Shown here: one piece after another, positions 1 through 10,677 of the stretch
How positions within the stretch are numbered: position 1 is the first letter of the stretch
Layout of the letters: every line of letters begins with the position of its first letter
Source of the DNA: Anas platyrhynchos
Lineage: Eukaryota > Chordata > Aves > Anseriformes > Anatidae
Assembly (NCBI RefSeq): GCF_047663525.1
Contig: NC_092592.1
Span: 26,965,001 to 27,029,000, forward strand
Length of the DNA stretch: 64,000 nt
Direction of reading: 5' to 3'
Position numbers and translations under genes: made by a program
Notes under the pieces: model-generated
Told to the model about the DNA's origin: nothing
What the model saw: only the letters and a program-made list of their open reading frames with translations
Databases searched by the model: none

Positions 1-85
1 TTTTGGGGGGGTTGCAGCTTGCAGGGTGGTGGGGGGCACCGGGGAGGGATGCTAGGGAGTCTCAGCAGGGTTGGGGCTGCCCCAG

Positions 86-223
86 GTGCGAGTGTGTGCC
101 CGGCTACGTGGGGAGCAACTGCAGCGAGGACTTCGATGACTGCCAGGACCACCGGTGCCAGAACAACGCCCGCTGCGTGGACGAGGTGAACGGCTACTCC
201 TGCCTCTGCACCGAGGGCTACAG
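86..223 (+). CDS. SLIT1: SLIT1 exon: EGF-like repeats
   Basis: The acceptor is the CCCAG ending at 85 and the donor is CAG|GTAACG at 223/224. The exon encodes [19 protein letters not shown] followed by most of a calcium-binding type EGF repeat ([25 protein letters not shown]). It ends with two bases of a Ser codon completed by the next exon. The preceding bases 1-85 are intron tail. Confidence 0.93.
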
Positions 224-2199
224 GTAACGCTGGGGGGGTAACAGGGGTGTCACCGCGCAGGAGGGACCAGCCCTGGCCACCACAGCCAGCCAGCCCTGTC
301 CCCGTGGTGTGGTCCCCAGGGCAGGGCTTGGCACCTTCACGTCCCCCTGGTGCTGCTGGCAGGGCGGGTGGGGACCCCGAGGTGGTGCCAGCACCCCGTA
401 GGGTGGGGGGTGCCGGGGAGGGAGCTTTCCCAGCCCCGTGCCCAGCACGCCCTCGGCCCCGCAGCGGGCAGCTGTGCGAGATGCCGCCCCGTGCCGCCGG
501 CCAGCCCGGCCCCTGCGAGCGAGCCGAGTGCCAGAACGGGGCCGCCTGCGTGGAGCGGGGCGCCCGCGCCCTCTGCCAGTGCCTGCCCGGCTTCGGCGGC
601 CCCAAGTGCGAGAAGCTGCTGAGCGTCAACTTCGTGGACCGCGACACGTACCTGCAGTTCACCGACCTGCAGGACTGGCCCCGGGCCAACATCACCCTGC
701 AGGTGAGGGCACGGGGCCGCGCAGGGTGTTGGGGGGAAGCTACGGGGCGCGGGGTCCCACCTCTCCCACCCCCAGGTCTCCACGGCTGAGGGCAACGGCA
801 TCCTGCTGTACAACGGTGACAGCGACCACATGGCCGTGGAGCTGTACCAGGGCCACGTCAGGGTCAGCTACGACCCTGGCACCCACCCCAGCTCGGCCAT
901 ATACAGGTACCGGCCCCTGATCCCCACAGCCCTGACCCCGTTGCGCGGGCACGGTGCCACGCCGTGGGGGGACAGGGGTGACACAGCCCTCCTGCCAGCG
1001 CCGAGACCATCAACGACGGGCAGTTCCACACCGTGGAGCTGGTGACCTTCGACCAGATGGTGAACCTCTCCATCGACGGCGGCAGCCCCATGACCATGGA
1101 CAACTCGGGCAAGCACTACACGCTGAACAGCGAGGCCCCGCTCTACGTGGGAGGTACGGGGTCGGTGGGGCGGTGCGGGTGGCAGGGGGTGGCCAGGCAC
1201 ATGGTGACAGCCCCGCTCTCCCCAGGGATGCCCGTGGACGTCAACTCGGCCGCCTTCCGCCTCTGGCAGCTCCTCAACGGCACCAGCTTCCACGGCTGCA
1301 TCCGCAACCTCTACATCAACAACGAGCTGCAGGACTTCACCAAGACGCGGATGACGCCCGGTGTGGTGCCAGGCTGCGAGCCCTGCCGCAAGCTCTACTG
1401 CCTGCACGGCATCTGCCAGCCCTCCGGTGTGCACGGCCCCGTCTGCCACTGCGAGCCCGGCTGGGACGGGCCCCACTGCGACCAGCCCCGTGGTGGCCCC
1501 TGCCAGGGGCACAAGTGAGTGCCCCCACCCTGATGGCTGCCTTTTGGCCATGCCACGTCACACTGATACCGTGCCGTACCCGTGCCGGTGCCACCGTGCC
1601 ATGCGTCTTGGTGCTGTGCCGTGCCATGCAGCAGGCACCTGATGGCTATGGGTACCCGCAGGTGTGTGCACGGGCTGTGCCTGCCCCTCGACGCCCTCTC
1701 CTACAGCTGCCAGTGCCACCAAGGCTACCAGGGCGCCCTGTGCAACCAGCCCGCCGCGCCGCCCGACCCCTGCCGCCTCCTGCCCTGCCGCCACGGCCGC
1801 TGCCGCCTCGCCCCGGGGGGGCAACCCACCTGCGAGTGCCACAGCGGCTACACCGGGACCCTGTGCGACCAAGGTAGGTGGTGGGGCAGCAGATTCCAGG
1901 CTGGTGGTGCCGGGGGGACCGTGCGCCCCGCTGAGTCCCGCTGTCCTGCAGAGCTGGAGTGCCGGGGGGAGCCGGTGCGGGACTACCACCAGGTGCAGCG
2001 GGGCTACGCCATCTGCCAGACCACGCGGCCGGTGGCCTGGGTGCAGTGCCGGGGTGCCTGCGGCGGTGACACCGGTGCCGGCTGCTGCACCGGGCTGCGG
2101 CCGCGGCGCCGAAAATACGCCTTCGAGTGCAGCAACGGCGCGACCTTCGTGGAGGAGGTGGAGAAGCCCAGCAAGTGCGGCTGCAGCCAGTGCCTGTGA
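86..2199 (+). CDS. SLIT1: SLIT1, 3' part: last seven coding exons
   Basis: Slit proteins are secreted ligands of ROBO receptors that repel growing axons and migrating neurons. Joined coding exons are 86-223, 465-702, 776-906, 999-1153, 1226-1514, 1662-1873 and 1952-2199. All introns are GT-AG and the codon phases agree across every junction. The product runs EGF-like repeat, EGF-like repeat, laminin-G domain, three EGF-like repeats and a C-terminal cystine knot ending in CGCSQCL and TGA. Residue strings such as [19 protein letters not shown] and [11 protein letters not shown] match SLIT1 as I know it rather than SLIT2 or SLIT3. The leucine-rich-repeat half lies upstream of the window. Introns are only 72-241 bp, which is compact even for a bird. 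The cystine knot has a small Gly-rich insertion ([10 protein letters not shown]) relative to mammalian SLIT1 as I remember it. Confidence 0.96.
465..702 (+). CDS. SLIT1: SLIT1 exon: EGF-like repeat and start of laminin-G
   Basis: Acceptor CCCCGCAG ends at 464; donor CAG|GTGAGG is at 702/703. The exon encodes a six-cysteine EGF repeat ([16 protein letters not shown] to GPKCEK) and then the first laminin-G strands ([15 protein letters not shown]), ending at NITLQ in phase 0. Confidence 0.95.
776..906 (+). CDS. SLIT1: SLIT1 exon: laminin-G
   Basis: Acceptor CACCCCCAG ends at 775; donor ACAG|GTACCG is at 906/907. It encodes [18 protein letters not shown] and then [14 protein letters not shown], the central strands of the laminin-G sandwich. 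It ends in phase 2. Confidence 0.95.
999..1153 (+). CDS. SLIT1: SLIT1 exon: laminin-G
   Basis: Acceptor CCTGCCAG ends at 998; donor GGAG|GTACGG is at 1153/1154. It encodes [15 protein letters not shown], then [10 protein letters not shown] and the strand ending APLYVGG. The start completes the Ser codon of the previous exon. Confidence 0.95.
1226..1514 (+). CDS. SLIT1: SLIT1 exon: end of laminin-G and following EGF-like repeat
   Basis: Acceptor CTCCCCAG ends at 1225; donor ACAA|GTGAGT is at 1514/1515. It encodes [14 protein letters not shown], the laminin-G closing segment ([17 protein letters not shown]), and the next EGF repeat ([16 protein letters not shown] to HCDQP). It ends in phase 2, giving Lys across the junction. 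Confidence 0.95.
1662..1873 (+). CDS. SLIT1: SLIT1 exon: two EGF-like repeats
   Basis: Acceptor TACCCGCAG ends at 1661; donor CAAG|GTAGGT is at 1873/1874. It encodes [18 protein letters not shown] and a second repeat [13 protein letters not shown] to GTLCDQ. The second repeat is GC-rich and Pro/Arg-rich and looks the least conserved part of this end of the protein. Confidence 0.94.
1952..2199 (+). CDS. SLIT1: SLIT1 last coding exon: C-terminal cystine knot
   Basis: Acceptor CTGTCCTGCAG ends at 1951; stop TGA is at 2197-2199. It encodes the CTCK domain: [20 protein letters not shown], the [15 protein letters not shown] strand and the terminal CGCSQC. The basic run LRPRRRK before the knot's central strand matches the LRLKRRK of mammalian SLIT1 as I recall it. 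Confidence 0.96.
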
Positions 2200-4345
2200 G
2201 CGCCGGGGCTGCTGCAGACACCGGGGGGGCCGGCGGGGAGCCCCCGGCGCCAGGACTTTGCTTTGCCCCGCGGCCACGGGCCAGGACGTTTCCGCAGCCC
2301 CGTCCATGTTTCTTGGAGGAGCCTGGCCAGCCTGGCGGGCCCGGAGGAGGGTAGATGTGTTGCATCTAGAGGGTTGGAAAAAAAAGAAAAAAGAAAAAAA
2401 AAAAAAAAAACACAAACAAAACAAATGTGTAGATAGAGAATTTTTTAAGAACTGCAGCTACACAAGTGGGAGTTGTGCCCGGCTGCTCTGCCCCTGTGCC
2501 TTCTCCCCTGCGGAGAGGAGCACGTGTCCCCTCTGCGTGTCCCCCCCGAGCAGCCCAGTCCCTTGTGTCCAGCTGGGGGCTTTCCAACACTTTGTGCTGG
2601 ACCTGGTGCTGCAGAGCCTCGTGTGCCACCACAAGCCAGTGCTGGCAGGGGGCCCGTGCACCACAGCCAGCACCCCGGGGTCCCAGCAGCCTTCCATGGC
2701 ACCAGGGCTGGGGTGCTGGAGCCCAGGGTGCTCCAAATGACCCCAACTCCACAGTAGCAGCCCCCAGGGACAGGCAGACGCCCTGCGGTGCCCAGGGGTG
2801 GGTAGCTCAGTAGCGCTGGGGACACAAGCAGGATGGACCCAGGAGCACTGAGCAGGGGCACGGGCAGCAGGGTGCAGACACCCATGGGGGTCCTGGCCCC
2901 GCTGTGCAGTGCCTGGTGCGCACTGACACCCTGCCCCATGCACACTGGGGGGGCACAGGGCACCGGGACCCTGTGTGTAGGGGGAGGCAGTGCTGCCCCT
3001 ACCCCACGTCCCCAGCCCTACCTGCTGGGGCAGGCTGTGAGCCAGGCCAGCACTGTGCCCTTAGTGCCGGGGGGACCTTTGGTGGACGTCCCTTCGGAGG
3101 CTGCTGGCACGCAGGTTTGCGATGCCGTTTGCCAGGGCTCGAGTCTTATGGATGCTGAAGGTGCCTGAGGCCGTGGTAAGCCTGGAGGTGCCCCAGCTGC
3201 TGGCACAGGTCCCACCAGGACTCAGGTGGGAGCTGCTGGCAGCAGCTCTGTGAAGCCAGTGGTGCCGGAGGACGTGCTGGGTTGGCACGGCACCAGGGGC
3301 ACCGCGCACACCCCAACCTCTGCAGCAGGCTTGCTTCTACGGCCGCGGGGGGCCAAGGATGATGCGAGCCCGACCTGGGACCCCACACACCTCCACGGCA
3401 GGACATCACCGCGTCACCCAGGAGGACCAACCCCTCCCAGGGCTGCAGCCCCAATTCTCTCCACTGCATCACACCAGCGCGTTGGCCTCGGATCCGCACG
3501 GGGTGCAGCCAGCTGATGGGTGCCGTCGCCGTCCCCGCTCACCGCTGGCCTCCAGGACAAGCCCTGCGGGGACGGCACTGCCACCAGCACCCCTCTGCTG
3601 CACGGCGGAGCCGGGACGCCTCTCATTTTGCCCGTGGCCCGGCCGGGGCTTGGTTGTGTTGTGTTTTTGTTCTTGCTGTAAGCTAACCGCTAAAGTATCT
3701 CTTTATACAGAATACTTACAGATTCTAATATATATTTGTATTTCATTTTGTTATAGTATTTTTATATGTTCGGGGTCAACAAATGCCGTTTTCTTTTTGT
3801 TTACAGATGCTACTGGGCAGGAAAATGACGGTGGCTTTGTTTGGCCCGTGGGGTTTGTGTGTGTCACTGTTGAAGACGCTGGTTTGTACTAGGCTGGGGA
3901 GGGCGGCGCTGAGCATCCTTTCGCTGGCAGAGGCTGTATTGTTTTAGGAGATGTTCGGTATTGTCTATGTTGTCTTCCACGTGAACATGACATTGATTCA
4001 TTCAGAGCCCCGGCCTCATCTTTCGGGGGGGGCACCACGGGCCGGGCACGCGAGGCGGTGGCACGGCGTGGGGACAGTACGGGCACAATGGGGCCCTGCA
4101 GCTCCTGGAGCAGCCCTGGTCCCGGTTTGGGGGCTGTCCCCCTTCTCTGGGGACAGCCGGGGTTATTTGTACAAACACCCAGCCCCGCAGCACACGGCCG
4201 TGCCACCAGGCAGGCGCCAGGGGCTCACACGGCTCGGGGCGAGCCGGAGCACGCCACCCCGCTCCTTCGCCCAGTTATCACAGCAAAGCGACTTTGATAT
4301 CAAAGAAACGTTTAATAAGCTGCAATAAAATACGGACCTTTAGAA
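2200..4345 (+). other. SLIT1: SLIT1 3' UTR
   Basis: This stretch follows the SLIT1 stop and has no supported coding sequence. It opens with an A-rich tract (2379-2411), continues GC-rich to about 3660, then turns AU-rich at about 3670-3820 and 3945-4015. Those two blocks look like constrained 3' UTR inside otherwise GC-rich sequence; this is an inference from composition. The end is set by the poly(A) signal at 4324-4329, but use of later signals (4376, 4479, 5906) cannot be excluded. Confidence 0.7.
4324..4329 (+). terminator. SLIT1: Poly(A) signal AATAAA, likely SLIT1 3' end
   Basis: This is the first AATAAA I find on the + strand after the SLIT1 stop. Further + strand AATAAA hexamers occur at 4376-4381 and 4479-4484, and another at 5906-5911 followed by GU-rich sequence. 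Cleavage is expected about 15-25 bases past the signal used. Confidence 0.55.
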
Positions 4346-7300
4346 AGCTCATAGGGTGAATATCAACAATGGAGGAATAAAAGAAAACAAGGTGGTGGGA
4401 GTCCTTGAGGAGTTCAAATCTGAGTCAGGGACCTTTTACCTGTAACAAGAACACAGCTTCCTCGATAGTCTAGTCTGAAATAAAAGACAGGAGCACAGAG
4501 TTCACAAAATGTCAACATTTAGAGAGTTGATACATAGTCAAAGTTCAAATGACCCAGCTCTTATAGCTATACATATTGATTTAAAGCAACTTAATATAAT
4601 TTTATTTTATTTTTTTTTTTATATATACACTTTCAAAGGTTCGTCAGGTGAGGTATGTAAACATTATCTAATGGAAACCCCTCTCAACATTTCCAACCAA
4701 TAATTCACAGCAGACAGTTCATTTTCTCCGAGCAAGACGCAGAACTTCCCCATACCCGCAGCGCACGGGGACGCGGCCCCCGCGCAGTCACCAGCTGCCA
4801 CCTCCCACCGCTGTTCTGTCAAGTTCACATTGGTTAGGCTCAAACATACAGTACCGGACAGGAGGACTTTTCAGATCAGTGTCTAAAATTCATACAGGGA
4901 CAAACAGAGGGACAAGACTCTCCCAGGGAAGCAGACACAGGTGAAGGAAAAACGTTTGCTATCGGGGTGGAACTAATATTGAAACGCTGAGTATCTTAAA
5001 GAGAAAAAAAACGCACTGGGTTGGTGGGTTTATTTTATTTCATTACTCTTTTTTTTTTTCTTTTTTCTTTTTTTTTTCTTTTTCCACATAACTGTTCCAA
5101 GGGCGAAGGATGCTTGGGGTTCGTGGGAGCCCTGCAGGGCCAGGAGCCCAGTGCACAGCCCACCCTGCCTCCCAAAATTAGGGACCTGCCACCACAAACG
5201 CGGGGCTGACCCTGCTCACGGGCCGGGGCGCAGCCAGGGCGCACGCCCAGACAAACGGGGCTAAAAAACCAAAACACACTCACACAGAAAACAGCAAGAA
5301 AAAAATCCACGCACACTTGGGGGAAGAAAACGAACACGCAAACGACCTCAACACCCCTAGAAGGAGAATAAAAACTGCAGAATGGCAAGCAGGCAGGCAA
5401 CGGCCTGACGGAGCTGGCTCGGCTGTCGGCAACTGCCCGCTCTGCCCCGGCCATCCGGGGAGCTCCGGGGGTCGGGCAGCTGCCTCTCGCTCCTCGAGAC
5501 CCCCGTCTTGCCCATCAGAGACCCCCACAACCCCCCCGAGCCCCCCGGTCATCCAAGCAGACATTATTACTACAAATCTTATTGCTTGCAGCGCCCCCCA
5601 CCCCGGGGACCCCCGGCCCTCCCGGCCGGCCACGGCAGCTCGCCGCCTCCCCGTGGCCTCCGGCCGGCTCTGACATCATCAAAACTGAGATGAAGAGTTA
5701 ATGCTTCAACGCTGATGCGACATAAAAACCAACCCAACACCGCCACCGTCCCGTTCTCCCCCCTCCCCAGCCCCGTTCCCCCCCATCCCACCCCCCGCCA
5801 TAAGCCAGCCCTCTGGTCGCGGCAAGCTGCGCCCCCCGGCACGAGCTGGGAGACCCCCCCGCCAACCAACACCAGTCAGAACAAGAACCTGTGGAAAGCC
5901 CATGAAATAAATATATATAAAAAAACAACTATTTACAATATTAGATCTGTGAGAAGTGAGAGAAAAACGCTTTTTTTTTTTTTTTTTTCCTGCCCCAAAA
6001 GCTTAAAAAGTAGGTTAGCATCCTGCCGCCTAGCACAACACTATCTTACATGGCACCTACACATAATATATATTCACATTTCATTTTAAAATTAGGTACT
6101 CTTACAAACAGACTTAGAAAACATTGGCTAGCAATGCGGTCCGAGGGACCGGCGGGCGAGCCAACGCCGCGAAAGCCGCCCGGGTGCCTCTCGACGTCTC
6201 CGGCCGCCCCGAAGCTGCCAACATGCCCTGAATCAAAACCGCCAGCTGCCCCCGCGGCCCCCGGGGAGGGGTGGAAGTGCTCTCGAACCGGAGAGGGGTC
6301 CAGGGGGAGGGAGGGGACGAGGAGAGCCGGGGACCGTGATTTCCGCTAAGCCTAGGGGTGATCTTAATACAAACAAGAACTCCTGAGAACATCTTAGAAC
6401 AGATGGATTCATTTCACAACCACCGAGCTAAAGGATGGGCTGAACGGACGCTACAACACACGGGGGACGCGCGCGATGCCGGGGAACCATACCCTCATGG
6501 TTTGCTCAAAAACCTACAGCTACAAGAAAAGCGTCAAGGGCATTCCCTGGGGGGGAGGGAACCGGCCTGCCCCTGCCTCGCTCGTGCACCCTCCGAAGGC
6601 AGGACCTGAGCTGCAGGACCCCCGGGACCGAGCTGGTGGCCTCGGGCGATGGGAAGGGCAGAGCCCCCCCACACAGCCTCCCACCACACAGCTTTCAGTC
6701 TCCTTGAAGCGGGACTGCAGCTGCCAGGCTGCAAGAACACGAGCTGGAGAGAGAAACTGTCCATTAGCAAGTCTTAAGAGCAGGGCAGCAGTAAATCTGT
6801 GTCCTTCTGAGACCGCCTCTCCGGTTCCCGGGGGGTTCCCGGGACCTGGAAGAGCTTTTGGAAACACCGGCGGAGGTTTGCGGAGGTGCCGGCGAGCGGC
6901 TGGGACGCGGGCCAGGCTGTGCTCTGCTCGCTGCACGCAGGCAGGAGGCTGAGCTGCTCCCCAGCACGGGGACGGGGTCACCTTGCTGTCCTGGCCCAAG
7001 GGGACGACCAGTGACGCAGCAGAGTTTGCTTGAAAGAGTCAGCTTCTGCTCGGTAGCGCCTGGGAGAACATGTGCTGCGAGCACGTAGCACGGCAGCGCT
7101 TGCAGAGCAACACGGCCACACGCTGCACCCGTGTGGAAATGAGCTCATTAGTGAGGAATACAAACACCGCACATCTGGGATATACAGCACGCACCCCACA
7201 GCAGAGAAACCGACCGCAGGGATGTCCCTGCTGGACGTCTGACAGGTGGAAGGAGCCGTCCTGGGCTCGAGCTGCTCTGGATGCAGCCCTCAAGCACCAC

Positions 7301-10300
7301 GGACACATGCCTGGTAAATAAATTTTGACTCAGCACAGCAAACCTGGCCAGGCCAGCCCTTTCTGGAGGCCGCGTGAGAAGAGCTCCCAGCCACGTGAAG
7401 CGTGAAGACCCAGAGCTGCCAAGGACACGGTGAGGGAGAAGATGACCGAGCAAAGGAAAGAGGGGACCCGGCAGAAGAGGGACACCAAGGATGCCTGTGG
7501 AGATGCAGGGCTACAAAGATGCTGCTCCTGATCTACGGACGGAGGAGCTGGGATGGAAAAGAGTTTCAAGAACATGATCAGAAGCCAAAGGGGCAGCAGA
7601 GGTAACAGCACTTGGCTCCTCCTGAAATGAGGGAGCGAGTGGGGTGGCACGGAGAGGGAGCGCAGTGAGGCCGTGGGGCTGAGGAGGGCACTGCGGCGGT
7701 GCCCGCGGGCAGCTCTGCACCTGAGCAAGCCAGGACGCAGCGGCTGCCCGCGTGAAATAAGGCAATAAATCACGCTGCTCATTTCCTTCCATTCATTAAG
7801 ATCGTCTGCAACTCCCCGTGCATCCATTTCATTGCGTAAAAGCTGCGCTGACTGGAAAGGCGCTGCTGTAAGGCAGGGGCCACGCCTCAGCAGCGCTGCT
7901 CACCGCGTGCCTCACCGCGGGACGGAGAGAAACCAGCAGGGCACGGCCTCAGCCACGGCCAGGGGCAACCGGCTGCAAGACGAAGGCTGTTGGGAAGAAA
8001 AGGAGCAGCAGTTCACGTCTGAGCACTGATGAAGAGAATGGAGCTCCCCAGGCAATGCCAGCCTGCCAGGTGGCCGCCTCGCACGCAGACCCGTTGATCT
8101 GTTAGGAAATTAAAGCATCGCTCCTTCCTGCCCCAAAATACAGCACTCACAGCAGCAGGTGCGAAGCGTGTTAAAAGCAAGGCTCACTGCCTGCAAGACC
8201 TGGAAGCTACAACTGGTGTCAGCACGAGAACGTGCACAGGAGGCAAAGAAGGGCTGGGGACGGCATCTCCTGAGGGCAGAGGAAGCAAGGAAGGCAGGCT
8301 GGCACGGAGCTGGAGTTTCCTCCGAGCAGGAAGCCTTAAGATGCTTTTCTAGAGCTGGGGAGCATCTGCGGTTTGCTAACCCAAGCGACTGCACCAACCC
8401 ACAATTCAGAGAGCCTGTGATACAGCACCGGTGTGCCCACCTCAACCTGGGCTGGGGCATGGCCACAGTGCTGGCTGCAATAACCCAGCCACAGGCAATG
8501 GCTGCACATAACCCACCCCTTCCTCAAGTCAAAAGCTGTAATTTCGAAATTAAAAGCAAGAGCCAGCCTTGTGCTGCCTCAGCGGGTGCCGCGTGGCCCA
8601 GGCTGCTCCCAGTCCCCAGCATAACCAAGATGTGCAGCACACACACACAAATCACACACCTCTGTCTCCTCAGCAAGAGGTAAGAAATTCAGATTTACAC
8701 CTCCTAGGCACAGCCCAGCTCCTGTTACAACTCAGTAGCATCTTCGCACAGATTTTGGGAGCGTTACCCTTCGAGTGGGAAAGCCTCAGCTTGCCGAGCC
8801 CTCCAACATCCCCAGGGACGGGCAGAGCTGCTGGGTCAAGGCCACCAGAGCTGGGATGAGCTGCTGGGGCTCCGACCACGATGCCTACGTGGTGCCCAGT
8901 GTGACCAAAGCCAGGCCAGCACCACCTCACTCTGACAGCTTCGTGGAGCTCTCATCCTAGCACGGCTCCTGCTCCCAGCAGCACGGACGATGGAAAGCAG
9001 GACGCCCGCATGTGCCAGTGGAAGGCAGTGAGAAATTAAATCCAGCACGCGAGGGAGGAAATTCCGAGGGAGAACGGGGGCTCAGGCACGCCAGAGCCGC
9101 GGGTCTGTGCAGCAGCTGCCCCAGCGGAGGAAGAAGAAGATGCGGATGCAGGCAGGGAAGCGAGAGGGAGAGAGAACCTGTGGGAAAGGTACGGAGCAGT
9201 CATCTGACCGCCAGCAGTGCCCTCCTGCCACACACCTCTCCTAAAACGCTTTTAACCCTTTTCTGATGGAATGTTTGACATACGTAATCCATGCAGTAAA
9301 AATTAAAGTAATAGATAGCTTTGTATTAATCTGTACAGGGACTGACAGGCTAGATTTAATCACTTCATCACTGTTCGGAGAGTTAACTTACTCTTTCATG
9401 ATTCAAAGGAAAGGTAAAGGATTTTTTTTTTATATCAGCCATTTCATAGAAAGAGAAAAACGTGCAGCAGACTCATGTGTGCCAGCGCTGGGGGAAGGGA
9501 ATGCCTGTAAGGGACCCGGGGTGCTCAGCAAAGGGCGTGCGCATCTCCAACGCCTCGCTCCGTCCTCTGTACTACATGGGTACCACGAAAGATTTGAAGA
9601 CAATTAGCTGCTTTCCACAGGATTTGGGAGCAGTGTGAGACGTGAAAAGCAATGCCCCTTGAAGCAGTGCCACCACGGGCCTTGCTGCTCTCCGCACAGG
9701 AGGCTGACGATGGGATTCACGCAGAGACCTCGAGCAGCAGCAAGGTGCAGGCAAAGCCATCGAAACACAGCAGCCCCAGCTGCTGAGCACTGTGCATTGG
9801 GAACCAGCTTTCTCCAGAGGCCAAGCACCGAGCACGCTGTCAGAGACCACGAAACCAACCCGAGCGCAGCACGGTGCTGATGGGGAAGGATTTGTGCCCA
9901 GCAGCAGGGCACTGCGGGGCCGGCCCGTGCCAAAGCCAGCAGAAACAGATGGATACAGCCCAGCACGCCCCGTGTGCCCCAGGGACCGGGCAGCACCTCT
10001 GCCACCGCGCTGTGACCGGGATCTCCCTGCCCCACGGCTGTGCGGGGGGAGCGGGGCCGGGGGCCAGCAGCAGAGTCACTGGGGAATACTTGTCTGCAGG
10101 TAACAGGACGGGACACCAGCAGCTGCCACGAACGAACCGACGGCTGACAGGTTCACCTTTCTCTCCCTCACTGATGGAAAATGAGTTTTGGTTTTGCTTG
10201 AAATGCCACTAAGAAGACAGACAGAAGTAGGACGCTGAAGGAAAGGGAAATGTTTGCGTGCACCGAAAGGCTGCCGAAAGCTACTTCATGTGCACAAAGG

Positions 10301-10360
10301 TGGTTTTCTTTCTGCTACAGTACAAGTGCTTGTGCCTCAAGTATAAAACGCAAGCCTCCA
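4346..10360. other. Convergent SLIT1-LCOR interval, no supported gene
   Basis: No spliced or single-exon coding sequence is supported here on either strand. Most is GC-rich. AT-rich blocks lie at about 4270-5050 and 5890-6130 and resemble 3' UTR ends. On the - strand AATAAA occurs at 4601-4611 (two overlapping copies) and 5029-5039 (two); on the + strand at 5906-5911. Long pyrimidine tracts are at about 5047-5082 and 5971-5988 (+ strand). The interval may hold distal 3' UTR of the long LCOR form, of SLIT1, or of both. Confidence 0.5.
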
Positions 10361-10384
10361 AATCACACAGACGAGCTTCTTATT

Positions 10385-10390
10385 TTTATT
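10385..10390 (-). terminator. LCOR: Poly(A) signal AATAAA for the long LCOR (PALI1) transcript
   Basis: Read on the - strand, AAAATAAAAATAAG lies about 290 bases after the PALI1 stop. It is followed on the - strand by GU-rich TCTGTGTGATTTGG, a typical downstream element. Cleavage would fall near 10365. A longer form ending near 4600 or 5030 is also possible. Confidence 0.55.
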
Positions 10391-10677
10391 TTTAAAGTGA
10401 TAAATAAGGCACTGTACTTTTAACTAAAACTGCCTGGTTCCGAGGTCAAAAACCCAGGGAACGTTCAAACTGCAGAAACTTCCTTCTGAACAGCAGAGAC
10501 AGACAGGCTGACCTCTTCTCTGTCCGAGACACATCTCCTGATGCCTAAAATCACGGGCGTTATCCTGTAACTGCGGATTTTTAAAGGCTTGCTACAGCTT
10601 ATAAAAGCAGCTTTAGTTAATGCATGGTAAAGGGTTACTACTATACAACAGTTTTGTACATGGCTACCGGTTCTTCG

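Noticed and set aside
2379-2411. A-rich tract as a possible retrogene tail
   Set aside because: No processed gene copy or target-site duplication is next to it; it lies inside the SLIT1 3' UTR and is interrupted by G. The other long A or T runs (20 kb, 23 kb, 41 kb, 49 kb, 60.7 kb) likewise lack an adjoining retrocopy.
1558-2424. 288-codon - strand frame across the SLIT1 end
   Set aside because: Antisense of SLIT1 exons and of the A-rich tract in its 3' UTR. It crosses introns and has no recognisable domain.
6964-10360. Possible small genes in the GC-rich interval between SLIT1 and LCOR
   Set aside because: Frames on both strands are of similar length and low-complexity, with no phase-consistent exon chain or known domain.
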